DNA of 64,000 nt from Hortaea werneckii (Eukaryota > Ascomycota > Dothideomycetes > Mycosphaerellales > Teratosphaeriaceae). Under the pieces are notes generated by a model. That model ran no database searches. It saw only the letters and a list, made by a program, of their open reading frames with translations, and was not told where the DNA came from. Of the stretch, positions 44,001 through 54,576 are shown piece by piece. The stretch spans positions 434,001 through 498,000 of the forward strand of contig JBAOKB010000061.1 of assembly GCA_037044905.1 (NCBI GenBank), read 5' to 3'. The position numbers were made by a program, and so were the translations under genes. Every line of letters begins with the position of its first letter. Within the stretch, counting starts at the first letter, position 1.

Positions 44001-46164
44001 TTCTCCTCCGGCTGCCAAGGTTCCGTCATGACTCCGGCGTCCGCATATTCTGGCTTCTTCGTCATTTGATTCTGCAGGCTCATGGAAGCAGCAGTGGCAT
44101 TTTCGAGCTCCGGTGTGCCCTCCTTCGACCTTGTGACCACAGCGGGCTCTGCACTTGCTTGTCGAGCGGTTTCTGGCGATGCTGCGGGACTCCCCTCTTC
44201 AGCGCTGTCATCACTCATGCCATCGAGCTCATCACCCAAACTCTGACCAGGTGGCTGCGGAGTACCTTGGCTGCTCGTAGGGCTGCGCGGGCTCTCCTGT
44301 GCCATATCGGATACGCGACCAGAACGTCGCCCGCCTCGGCTGACTCGCAATCGGTATTTCGGTCCCTGGGTTTGCACTGGCGTGCGCACTTCGTCCGCTT
44401 CATCAGCGGAAGTAGATGCTGTAGACATGTAGGAGGTTCTGTCGCCAGCCTTGGCTGCTGCGAGAGGCGAGACGCCTTTGCCACGGATTGTACCACTGCG
44501 GTTGACTCCGCTCTCAGTCTCGGTCAGTTGACCTTCGTCCTCGCTCTCCATGTCTTCATTGCCAGTCTCGAATGCCTCAGTTTCGGTTGCAGTATCCTTC
44601 TCGTTGGCCGTCTCAAAAGCATCAGAGGTTTCGGTGTCGGTGCCAAAAGCGCCTGGCACAGAAGCGGCACCCACAAAACGAGATGGTTTCGAAGGTGTTC
44701 TCTCCGCCTCATGATCTTCCCACTCTAGATCCTCATCGTCTTCAAGAATCTCCGTGGTAGAGCTTCGGTTCGCACCAAGCTTCTCAGGTCGTACTGCAGG
44801 CTTCTTGGACCGGTTGTCCTCGCTCTTCCGTTTCTTGGGGAAATTGGCAGAAATTCCAGTCTCGTTCCGACGGGCTTCCAGCTCATCTCGTGCGTCCTGC
44901 AGCAAGCGCTTCAGCTCGAACCTTTCAGTCTTCTCGCGATGAATATTGTTCTTGAGGTTTTGAATCATGCGGTGAGCGTGATTCAAGCTAGATTTGAGCG
45001 TCTCGGTTTCAAGCATGCCATGACGAGGCGTGCCCTTCATTGGAGAAGCAGAGTCGGCATGATCTGGCATAACTTCCTCGTCGTCGCGCTCTTCAGCTGC
45101 AGACACGAATTCGCTGTCGGTCGAGAAGTTAGGCTGGGCGAAGCGATACGATGCGGCGCGAGCCAGTTCGGTGTTCTGAGCAGTGAGGTATTCCAGCTTC
45201 TTATGCAGAGAATCATTCTCAGATTGGTGGGTGGCGATGTCACGTCGAAGGCCATGTAGCTCGCCCTCCTGTTGCCTTCGGACCACAGTATGGTCCTCGT
45301 TTATCTGCTCGTGTGAGAGCCTCAGATCATCCAGGTCTCTTTGAGCAGTTGCCTTTTCGAGCTCCGTAGACTTCAGACTCTGGTGCAATCGATCGTGCTT
45401 GTCGGACATGTCTCTGTGGGCACTTTCGAGTTCCTGGATCTTCATCTCAAGTTCCCAATTTTGATCCTTGTAGTGCTGTTCACTTTCGTCCATGTGTTTG
45501 ATCCGTTGCGCCATCCCAACTACATCGGCTTCTATTTGCGCCTTCGCATTGCTCTCATTTCTGAGGATTTCATCCTTTTCGGCCAAAGGCCGCCTGCAAT
45601 TGTCTGACCTGAGCAAGCAGCGAGGTACTAATCTCAGTTGCAAACTCAATGTCATGCACACGATTGCTGGGCTGGATTTCTCTGGCGTCTGGAAGGAGCA
45701 GAAGCTTTTGTCGGTGATTCCCTACCAGATCCGCTCAAGGCAACAGGCGTCGCGCCAGTGTCGCCACCTGCAGCACGCGTCCGAGGCAGGAAAGCTCGCG
45801 CTGACTCCCTACCGACCTCATTATACTCCTTCTCAAGCTCTGAGAGCTTCTGGCGAAGATCTGCTGGCATCTCATTATCCTCCTGCGCCTGCTCCACATC
45901 CTTGATCCGCGCTGCCAGCTCCTTGCGCTGCTGCAGAAGTGTTGTGCCCAGTTTGGAGGCATCTTGGATCCTTCGGTCGGTGTCTTTCAAATGCGCCTCC
46001 AGTGCGCGTCTCGGGTGAGAAGGGGAATTAGCTGAATACATGGAAAAGTTGTCGGTGTCAAAAGAAGCATATCGCATGGCTCCACCCGGTGAGCCGCCAA
46101 CAAAGGGGTCGGCGGAGCCATTGGTCGGTATAGCGCCCGTCGGCAGATTCGCAGAGGTCGCCAT
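41055..46164 (-). CDS. apsA: ApsA/Num1-type cortical anchor with PH domain (frameshifts)
   Basis: A cortical protein that captures dynein and mitochondria at the plasma membrane. Aspergillus ApsA loss blocks nuclear migration into conidiophore cells. The ATG is at 46164. The N-terminal half is coiled coil (VHDIEFATEISTSLLAQV, then EKDEILRNESNAKAQIEADV and long heptads). An acidic middle with many Ser/Thr/Pro follows. It contains a tandem 58-residue repeat. Near the C-terminus is the Num1-type PH domain (EYLWKYTRKAG...RRFFWIHPYTRTLYWSERDP...ETWFNALSYLLLR) for PI(4,5)P2 binding. A 54-base in-frame intron at 41204-41257 (GTCAGT...CTAG) separates RACCDG from KHDVGSLSHRGG. Breaks: near 45660-45668 and 45581-45587 (extra bases), and near 43775-43785 (one missing). 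Length is about 1,680 residues. Confidence 0.9.
43415..43762. repeat. 174-base tandem duplication inside apsA
   Basis: Two head-to-tail copies with a period of 174 bases (CTGCAG anchors at 43415 and 43589) encode two 58-residue units beginning PTVDKGV and containing AFAHSTILSQETEPVSPPPQ. They differ at a handful of positions, including several synonymous ones. The period keeps frame. Confidence 0.9.
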
Positions 46165-47081
46165 AGCCGTGTGTTCAGACCAAATACAAGGAAAGTGGCT
46201 TGTGTATATCGCCCAGAATGAGTCGCGGGAGAGCGGAAAGAAGGCGAAAGAAGCGAAAGACGAGGTGTAGTAATGATCGTGTTATGGCCTGATAGGCGCC
46301 CTGCCGGCGATTAGCTGCACTGTGTTGTTGACAGCGCAGCCAGTATGCAGCTCCCGAAGTGGGGCGTGTCGCCAAGGCAGCTGGCACGCGCTGGGCCCTG
46401 GGAAAGGTGGAAAGAGAAGACAAACGGAAGAAACGCGTTAGGGTGTCGGTGGTGCAGTTGGTGGTGGTATGGTCGGGGTGGGCGGTGTCAGACCGCGACG
46501 AGGTCGCGGAAGAGGAGGAGTGGCGAGCGTTGCGGTTAAAGCTGGTGGGATGATGGGCGAAGACGCTTTGATCAGCAAAACAAATTGCAGGCGCAAGGTG
46601 AAACGAGATCGCGCGCGTGCTCGGACGGAGAGGGGTGGACAGCAGCAATGCGGAGGAGGGCATCTATACTACGACGGTGATATGGATGATGGTGATTATT
46701 ATTCAAGCAACACGTATGTTGCTATGCCAGTGGGATATAGCTACAGTACACGGCTAAGCAACCTAAAAGGTCCAGCTACGAAAGCCAATTGAAGTGGAGT
46801 GTTTATTGTCAACCGGCGTGTTTTCGTCACACATAGACTTTCGGACATCGTCCAGTGCGTCCGGTAGCGCGCGGAGGAGAGACTGCACAGTGCCCGACCG
46901 GCAGGGCTGACTTGGGCTGACTGGCTCCTGCGCCACCGTCTCGCCACACCGATGATGCACCATGGGCAGTATCGTGACTAATCAGCCTTGCGCCACAGTC
47001 GAGGCTCCATCAATTCGAGATGTCGAGAGGCAGCCTCTACATGACAAACCTCGCCGGCCACATTCAGCGTGCACACACAAC
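46165..47081. other. divergent promoter region
   Basis: About 920 bases between apsA (-) and CWC24 (+). It is purine/pyrimidine-skewed and G-rich around 46370-46650. The frames crossing it are compositional. No gene is supported. Confidence 0.4.
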
Positions 47082-47995
47082 ATGGCAGACGCCGCGCCCC
47101 CAGTGTTCAAGAAGCGTGGCAACAAAGGCGCCAACGTGCGCAAGAGGCCTGCGACACCACCACCAGAAGATTCAGATGCAGAGTCCGATTATACAGATGA
47201 CGAACAAGGCGTACGAGTAAAGCGGCGAAAGAAAGAGGGTGTGAAAGTGACAGCCGGCGCTCGAGCGGCAGCAGATCTATCGAAATCCACAGCTTTCGAA
47301 GCCGATAAATCCGCAAACATTACCGCGAACGAGAATGCGACAGCAACGTCGAATTGGTACACCGAAGCCGCCAACGCTGCCGATGCAGCTAAAGCCAGTG
47401 CAAAAGCCGCGCGAGGCGAACAAGAAAAGGACGGTGATGGCACGTACAAGGGGGCAGCTGGCTATTCAAATTTCATACAAAAGAACCCTGAATCGCGACA
47501 GGTCGGCCCGGTGAAGGCACCAACAAACGTGCGAATGGTCACGATCACAGACTTTGCACCGGACGTTTGTAAAGATTACAAGCAGACCGGGTTTTGCGGT
47601 TTCGGTGATAGCTGCAAATTCCTGCATATGCGTGAAGACTATAAGCAAGGATGGCAGCTTGACAAGGACTGGGAGAAGGTAGGCAAGAACAAGGACAAGC
47701 CGTCCAACTCTGCATCTGACGAGCGTTCGGAGGAGGAAAGCTTTTGGAGAACATCCCGTTCAAGTGTATTATCTGTAAGGAGGATTATAAGAGGCCGATA
47801 GTGACAAGATGTGGACATTATTTCTGTGAGAAATGTGCCATGACAAGATACATGAAGGAGAAGAAAAAAGGCTGCGCGCAATGTGGAGCAGACACGCACG
47901 GAACGTTTAATGTGGGCAAGAAGTTGAACGAACTTTTGGAGAAGAAAAGAAAACGAGAAGAGGCAGCAGCGGATGAGCACGATAAGGATTCTTAA
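47082..47995 (+). CDS. CWC24: Cwc24/RNF113-type splicing factor (one frameshift)
   Basis: A spliceosomal CCCH plus RING protein that acts at the Bact stage near the 5' splice site. The ATG at 47082 (MADAAPPVFKKRGNKG) is chosen over an upstream in-frame ATG at 46962 because it matches the family start. An N-terminal charged region precedes a CCCH zinc finger (VCKDYKQTGFCGFGDSCKFLH). The frame breaks at the T-run 47743-47746, just before ENIPFKCIICKEDYKRP. One missing T would restore it. A C3HC4 RING follows (CIIC...CGHYFCEKC...CAQCG) with a Lys/Arg tail ending at 47995. The total is about 304 residues, the normal size. Confidence 0.93.
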
Positions 47996-48277
47996 CATTA
48001 CACCTAGCCACCCACAGCTATTACAGTTGGCAATGATGGTCACAAATGGCTATGAATCGCGTACCCGATCCTCCGACATGTACCGGATTCTATCGCCTGC
48101 GGAGGCAATGCAAGCCTTTTGCCTCTTCTGTCCCCTAAAGCTCATGGAGGGAGTCACGTTTATCGGCAGCACCACGTCTTGTGAGACAGCCGTAAGTAAG
48201 AAGTGCGACATCTGACACAGAACAGTCTCGGTCGGTAGTCGATTGGCTCTGTTTCTGAAGGCAGTTCCTGTTCATCA

Positions 48278-48342
48278 CTGTCCTAGACAGACAAAAGGTA
48301 TGAGACAAGCGGACTGTCCCAGACAGACGAAAAATGTGAGAC
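48278..48342. repeat. promoter direct repeat, period 36
   Basis: Two copies of about 29 bases (48278-48306 and 48314-48342) share CTGTCC.AGACAGAC and end TGAGAC. Each contains a small GTC/GAC dyad. They lie about 60-125 bases before the ATG at 48403. Confidence 0.75.
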
Positions 48343-48369
48343 CGGCGGCTTGAGGGCAGTAGGTGTTCA

Positions 48370-48377
48370 TATAAAAG
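48370..48377 (+). promoter_or_regulatory. TATA-like element
   Basis: TATAAAAG lies 26-33 bases upstream of the ATG at 48403, so either the leader is very short or the true start is the second ATG at 48436 (MPPKRRHS). This is a sequence match only. Confidence 0.4.
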
Positions 48378-48402
48378 AGCTACTTCATGTCCATTCCTAT
48401 CC

Positions 48403-50723
48403 ATGTCTACCCCGGAAGCTCACCAAACTCACAACATGCCACCCAAACGTCGCCACTCGCCCTCATCCCCGCTCGAGCCCTTCAGTAAACGCCATCGCCA
48501 TATGCTTGTTCCACCGGCATCTCATAGCAATGCGGCACTATTCCACAATGACCATGATTCACGCTCTATTAACCCATCGAGAGCATCCTTCGCACCTCAT
48601 CCATATGGTCTCGACGCACTGAACAATGATCACCCTTCTGATACCGAGATGCCGGACGGCACTACAGAACTTGGCGAAGATGCTACTCAAGGCATTGTCA
48701 TTGATCCGTTTGCGCTCAGCAAAGCCCCTCTTGTTAACGATCCTGTGCGAAAGAAACTACTTCTCGCTGCCCAACGCACACCACGCTTTCTCTTCCGCGC
48801 CTTTCGCTCAGACTCAGATAAACGTTGCGAGAATAATATCAGTCATATCTACCCTCTGGCGTTACAAAACGAAGCACCCCTCATGATGTTCGACATCCCA
48901 AAACGCACTCTCGCCGAACACGCACTGCACCATCTCAGGAATGGGCCAAGCCCGTCCATATTTTCAGATTGGACACATTCTTTGCACTGTGCACTTGAGA
49001 AGGCCCATGAGCTCAGCAGGAACAACACACTAGAAGACTGTTACACGCACCTTGCTGTGATCGACACCAAGCGACTCCCAAGCCATATCATGGCCCTGCA
49101 CTCTTCGGCTTTCCGTTTCATCGACAAGCGGATCCCAAAGGTGCCGACTACGAAGCATAAATTTCTGATATATGGTCGCATACAGGGGTTTGCCTACAAA
49201 GCTGTTCCGTTCAGGCGGATGCGTAAGGGTGGCGTCAACTGGTTCACAGCATCTATGGAAGATGTCTCAGATCCGGAGATGGGGTTGAGGCTTGCAAAAG
49301 ACTTCGGACAACTCTTTGGAGCTGATTTCAAGCTTCCCGTCACTGCAATGTTGCTGGCCGGGTACGAAGAGACGGGTGATGTTTTGAAGAATCCGGAGCG
49401 GATGGGGTTCCTTGTGCGAGCACTGCAGAACTTTGATGTGCCTGCAGAATGGGCGACGGACGCTACGATCATGGGCGACCTTGCGAAGACTGCGCGTTAC
49501 AAGGATGTCGTGAGGACTATCCGTCTGTTGCGTGCTCTGGTCGTTGCTCAATTCGGCGAGCGAGATCCGCTCCCGGCTCCAGCTAGTGACTTCAGACCCG
49601 ACCTCCTGGAGCTGTTGAGAAATTCTGGCCAAGGAGGACAGGAACAAGGAGACGATGATGACGACGACTTTGCGACAAGCTCGAAGCCAGCTCTGATCAG
49701 TCTGATCTCAGCACGGACGAAGAGGTGGCTGGTCCCGCACTGCCCCCAGGCATCATGGATGTGAAAACCAAGAAATCCATTCAAGAAGCTCTGAAGCGTA
49801 CGCCTAGGTACCTGTTTAGGTACTGGAACAATGACGACGATCGACCGTCTGGCGGCCACAAAGGCCTAAACACTGTAGATGCCATTACACCCCTTGCTTA
49901 CTTCCGGGGCAAGGAATCGGACAACATTTACGATCTTACTCGCGAAGAACTGACCACAATGGTGGATTGGCACTTGAGGGGTGGCCTTACGCTTACAGAG
50001 CTATCATCATGGGCTTCTTCACTGGAGGTATGTCTTCATATGGCTTTAGAGTCTGAGACAAATGCATTCATCAGCGTCATCGACACCAATTTGCTGCCTG
50101 GCAATACGGTACTGTACGTTCCGTCTCTACAATTTCTGAATTACCGATTTTGCCGCTACGAGGAAGAGTACTTGGCGCATGGCGTTATCAGAGGGTCCGC
50201 TCACCGCGCGGCGCCCGCAAGTGAGCTGTTTAAGGCGTTGAACACACTCGGCACACTACGTCTGCATTTCGATTCCGCGGCTCTGTCTCCCTGGGATATA
50301 ACGCTTATGAGCCGCGAAAAGGTTACAATCGCACGTGACGTAGGTGAGCTATACGGAGAGCCCTTTGTGGTGCCTGTGACCGTGGCACTCCTGGCCTCTC
50401 TTGACTTTGGCGAACCGATCAACGAGCCGCACTTCAAGACATACATAGCAATCATTATTGAGGGCCTCAAGGGATACAAGATCCCGCGTCGCCTTTGTGC
50501 TGACGCCAGCATTCTGACCGACATTGTCTACACCGAAGGCTACAAGGAAGTCAGACGGATGATCCTGTTATTACGAGCCCTGATTGATCACTACCATGGC
50601 CGTGGTGCGAGAAGCAGAGCTGGTTCACCCATCAGACTGCAGACTTACGTCCGCCGGAGCAGTCTTGAGCGTACCAATGGCTATCAATTCAATCGTGGAC
50701 GTTCGAGCATCGGTAGCGCTTAG
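48403..50723 (+). CDS. two-domain fungal protein with ADP-ribosyltransferase-like repeats (one frameshift)
   Basis: Function unknown. A basic Ser/Pro/His-rich leader (about 1-110) is followed by two clearly homologous domains of about 290 residues. Each starts RTPR[FY]LFR and has a [DS]W..SL helix, then a hydrophobic strand ending VIDT..LP. Next come a [FY]L..G.I.G.A...P segment and a C-terminal helical part with VT..LLA and LLRAL. Domain 1 spans about 48740-49540 and domain 2 about 49755-50600. An acidic Ser linker joins them. The frame breaks once near 49669-49673, after the run of Asp codons. The adjacent frame continues the acidic linker (DKLEASSDQSDLSTDEE) straight into domain 2, so this is one gene of about 770 residues, not two. 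I believe the domain is catalogued as a fungal DUF (DUF7587-like). The R, S and E positions recall R-S-E ADP-ribosyltransferases. Domain 2 keeps the Glu (EEEYLAHG) and domain 1 lacks it (HKFLIYG). Confidence 0.75.
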
Positions 50724-52005
50724 GACAATGCTTCCAGAAGGAATTGTTGATGAGAATCATGCATTGAATAGGATGAAGTCGGCATCTGGGTTAGTGAAGG
50801 TATTGCAGCCCTAAAATCTCGCCAGAGTCTCGTGTGCCGCTCAAGGGGTTTAGACATCGTAGATAGTCGCAGAATGGACAGCATGTCAGAAGCTCATAGC
50901 TGTCAGAAGCAAATAATAGAAAAAACTTTCGTTTGCATGTGCATGTGAAACCCGGATGATTGTCGGTTTGAGCTTGTCGACATGATAAAGCAATTCAGCG
51001 TGCCTGGTCTTTCGTTGGGATAAGGGATTCAATGCAGTTGGTTCAGTGGGTTTTGCTTTGGTGGGCGCTGAGGGATACAGTTCGATTTCGATCGAGGTCT
51101 GAAGATAGAGTCATTTGACTCTCCAAGTGAGTGGCCTACTACGAGGATCTTCCTGATGCCCGAAAGGGAACCGGGACAGTTCTGAGTCCAAGGGCTACTT
51201 ACATTCGTGCGTTGGGAGCACAGCTGGCCTACTGAGCTCTCTCCTGCAGAAATACCAATCTCGCTGCTAGTTTCAACTATACAGAGTTGGTTTTCGATCT
51301 AGTCATCCACCCGATTGCTGTGCAGATGGGCGAGATGGCTGATGCTTTTGCTCCATATGTGACTAAGGGTGATTGTATAACGTACAGCATTCCTCGCCAG
51401 GTATCGACAGTTTTTCATTGTGGTATCTTGAGACAGCAGGAGTCGGTACTAGCAGCGAGAGGTGTTCGACATGTTGCAACCTTGCACGACTACGGTAGAT
51501 CATTGATGCAATTTCCAACATTGCGCGGTACTAGGGCGATACCTTCTGTAACGAATGTATTGATTGCAGCCTTACGGATTGATAGACCACCGCAAATGTC
51601 AAGCTTGTCTTGTCCCTTCCTCAAGTTGTGCTTGTGTCCATGTTCACCTCAGTGGTACTGCATGACTCTTGTTTGTGTGGCCCAAGAAGAACATGCGCCG
51701 ACACGGTATTGTCAGACATCTAAGCCCGATTTCTTTGTTTAAAGATCGAACTTTTGGAATTCAATCAGAACGCCGCAGTGTGGACAGGTCTTGTTTCAGT
51801 AGTGTAGTGAGGTTGATAGAGCAACCAGCCGGTATCGGAAGTCAGAAGAGGCGCTCCGAAATGGCGTCAGTGGCATCGAAAATGTTGCTGAGAAATCCGA
51901 GCGATCACAACATACTGTGTCACGGCAATCTGACTCCGATATCTTGTGAGGCTGTCGCAGGAGTGATTTTGGATCTCGTCGCTTCATCATACCGCCTCGA
52001 CCATC
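50724..52005. other. intergenic region
   Basis: About 1.3 kb between two plus-strand genes. Frames such as 51287-51742 show no family resemblance. No gene, tRNA or repeat is recognised. Confidence 0.4.
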
Positions 52006-53582
52006 ATGAATGCTTCCAAGAGCTTCACGGGCCTATTGCAGGCCATTCCAAGAGCTACACGAAGGACAAACCCACGAACTCGCTGCGCACCGCTGCGGCA
52101 ACCTGTATATCGGAATCTCCACAATGGCACAACACGACCAGCGCAGCCAGCATCAGTCCCAGCTGCCGAAGAGGCAATTCCAGATGTACCTCAATCTTCG
52201 AACCCTCAGCTGGCGTTCCCCTGCCTAGACAATGTTGAAGAGCGTACGCAGAAGCTCAGCAAAAGATCAATGGCAGGCCCAGAGCCATCGTACACGGCTG
52301 GAGCACACGAGAAATTCCATTCAGATGAGCCGTTTCTCCTCGACTGGGGCGGCGTTCTCCCTGGCTTTGACATCGCCTACGAGACATGGGGCACGTTGAA
52401 CGCGGACAAGAGCAATGCCATTTATTACACACTGGCTTGTCAGCGAGCAGTCACGCACATAGCACAGCAGCGAACCCCAAGCCGGGTTGGTGGGAGAAAT
52501 TCATTGGACCTGGTGCCCCTCTGGACACGGACAAGTACTTCGTCATATGTACCAACATTCTCGGGAGCTGTTATGGGAGTACAGGACCAAGCAGTCTGGA
52601 CCCAGTCAGCAAGCAGCCATACGCTACGAGCTTCCCGATACTGACGGTGGAGGACATGGTGCGTGCGCAATTCAGGTTGCTGGATAACATGGGCATCAAC
52701 AAGCTCTTTGCCAGTGTGGGTAGCAGCTTGGGCGGCATGCAGTCACTCGCTGCTGGCGTTCTGTTCAAGGACAGAGTACCGCGTATCATTTCAGTCTCAG
52801 GGTGCGCTAGAAGCCATCCGTACAGTATTGCCATGCGCCATACACAGCGACAGGCACTCATGGCCGACAACAACTGGCATAGCACTCGAGGCAATTACTA
52901 CGGTAAGATGCCGCCACATTCGGGCATGAAACTTGCGAGACAGATTGCTACTGTGACGTATCGCTCCGGTCCAGAATGGGAGAAACGATTCGGTCGACAA
53001 CGCGCAGACCCTGGCAAGCCTCCGGCACTGTGCCCTGATTTCCTCATCGAGACTTACCTCGACCACGCCGGCGAGAAGTGGTGTCTTGAATATGACGCTA
53101 ACAGCCTGCTTTACATTTCCAAGGCTATGGACATCTTCGATCTCGGTAAAGACCATCAAGACGCCATGGTGAAGCGACGACAAGAGAATGCGGGTAAGCT
53201 GCAAGGTGCTATGACCGAACAGGTACCTCAGGACACGTGCAACCTGGTGTTGCCAGAACAGCCTTACGAAGAGAAGGAGTCGTCTTCTGACATTATGGCC
53301 GGCACTGCTACGTCCTCTGCGGCCAGCCCAGTAGAGCTTTCTGAGGATCTTGTCAAGGGGATGGCGCCATTGCGCGACACTCCGACACTGGTGATGGGCG
53401 TTGCTAGCGACATCTTATTCCCGGCTTTCCAGCAACGCGAGATTGCAGAGACCCTACGCAAGGTTGGAAATAGGCGAATCACGCATGTGGAATTGGGTGA
53501 AGATCGATCCTTGTTTGGGCATGATACATTCTTGCTGGATCTGGAAGGTGTAGGTGGCGAGATCCGGAGGTTTCTGGGATGA
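52006..53582 (+). CDS. cysA: serine O-acetyltransferase, CysA type, alpha/beta-hydrolase (one frameshift)
   Basis: Acetyl-CoA-dependent O-acetylation of serine for cysteine synthesis. In filamentous fungi this enzyme (CysA) belongs to the homoserine acetyltransferase/MetX fold. The ATG at 52006 starts an Arg/Ser/Thr-rich, acid-poor N-terminus of about 50 residues that looks like a mitochondrial presequence. Core motifs are DWGGVLPGFDIAYETWGTL, the nucleophile elbow SVGSSLGGMQSLAAG, the catalytic Asp in GVASDILFP and the His in SLFGHDTFLLD. SGCARSHPYSIAMRHTQRQ favours the CysA over the Met2 subgroup. Homoserine acetyltransferase remains the alternative. The frame breaks near 52420-52426 (NAI, then LHTGLSASSHAHST in the next frame), with one base missing. 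About 520 residues. Confidence 0.88.
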
Positions 53583-54474
53583 GATCAGATCTGTGTCGAT
53601 TGCAAGCACAACGTGTTGAATACGTTCAGGACGGAAAATCAAGCACTACAATGCGTTAAACGTTTCTCACTATGCTTGACTAGATCAGGCGACTGCAGAT
53701 GAGCAGGCATACCAGCAGCTACAGTCTGACGATGTCTGGAAGAGGACCTAGATGATACGTTGAAGCGTCAACAAAACCCTGCCAGAAGCTTGCGTCAAGC
53801 AAACGACCGCATTTGCCGAGACGTGCAAACCTTTAGAAGCGTTTGTCTCTCGGCATTGTGTGATTCACGGTCGCTCAAAGGGACTTCCTCGACACGTTGT
53901 CGTGGGCAATCTCCATGTCATGATCTGCGGCACAATTGTAAATTAAAGACGACTTCACAGGGTCAGGGAATTAAAGGAGGATAGGTTACATGTGTTACGG
54001 TAATTTGCACCATTAAAGAGACAAGCAACTGTTGCTCGATATAACATCATACATTCTACTCGTACTACTGGACAGTAATTGCCCGAAACGCCTGAGACCG
54101 AGAGTATCCATGAACGTCGTCGGCACATTTGAAAGCCTATAGATACCTACATAGTGAGTGTTATGCCTAAGAGCGTCCACTGTCGCACGCCTTCGCGTCA
54201 CCACGACGCGTCGGCCGTGCCGTCCATGCCGCAGTTGGAAGGAGCGACTGGTTGATTGTTGTAGCCTCAGGCACCAAGCTTTTCAACGTCACTCGAGCTT
54301 TACTTGCACCGTCTTCACAACAACAAGCCTCATTTCTTTCGCGGCTCTCGCAATCAGTGTGGACTGTTTGGGCGGCGCACTCCATCGGCATACTGACGTC
54401 AATTAGCTTTCAACATCGCGCAGCGTGACCTTTCCATGCTGGTATCCGAATGAAGCTTTTTTGAGCAACGCTAA
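53583..54474. other. intergenic region
   Basis: About 890 bases between cysA and the deubiquitinase gene on the same strand. Short frames only. The first exon of the next gene may lie near its end: an ATG at 54436 with a GTATCC donor at 54442 and an AG at 54501 would splice in frame. Confidence 0.4.
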
Positions 54475-54576
54475 ATTTTCGGAAGAGCTGCTCAAACAGA
54501 GCAGCTCACGTTAATCACGGCTTCTTCGTCGCAGAAGAGGCGCCGGCTCGCACCTTTCAGTGACGATCCCGACGTA

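Larger units (their letters stand above)
47996..48402. promoter_or_regulatory. promoter region of the tandem-domain gene
   Basis: This 407-base stretch between CWC24 and the next gene on the same strand contains a 29-base direct repeat at 48278-48342 and a TATA-like element at 48370-48377. Confidence 0.5.

Noticed and set aside
46175..46663. Minus-strand frame of 162 codons upstream of apsA
   Set aside because: It is Ser/Thr/Ala/Arg-rich from a skewed promoter region, lies in the divergent promoter and has no resemblance to any family.
49725..50723. Second domain as a separate gene starting at 49725
   Set aside because: The apparent first codon is GTG. The same frame continues upstream as an acidic linker that joins the preceding frame with a one-base shift, so a single gene is more likely.
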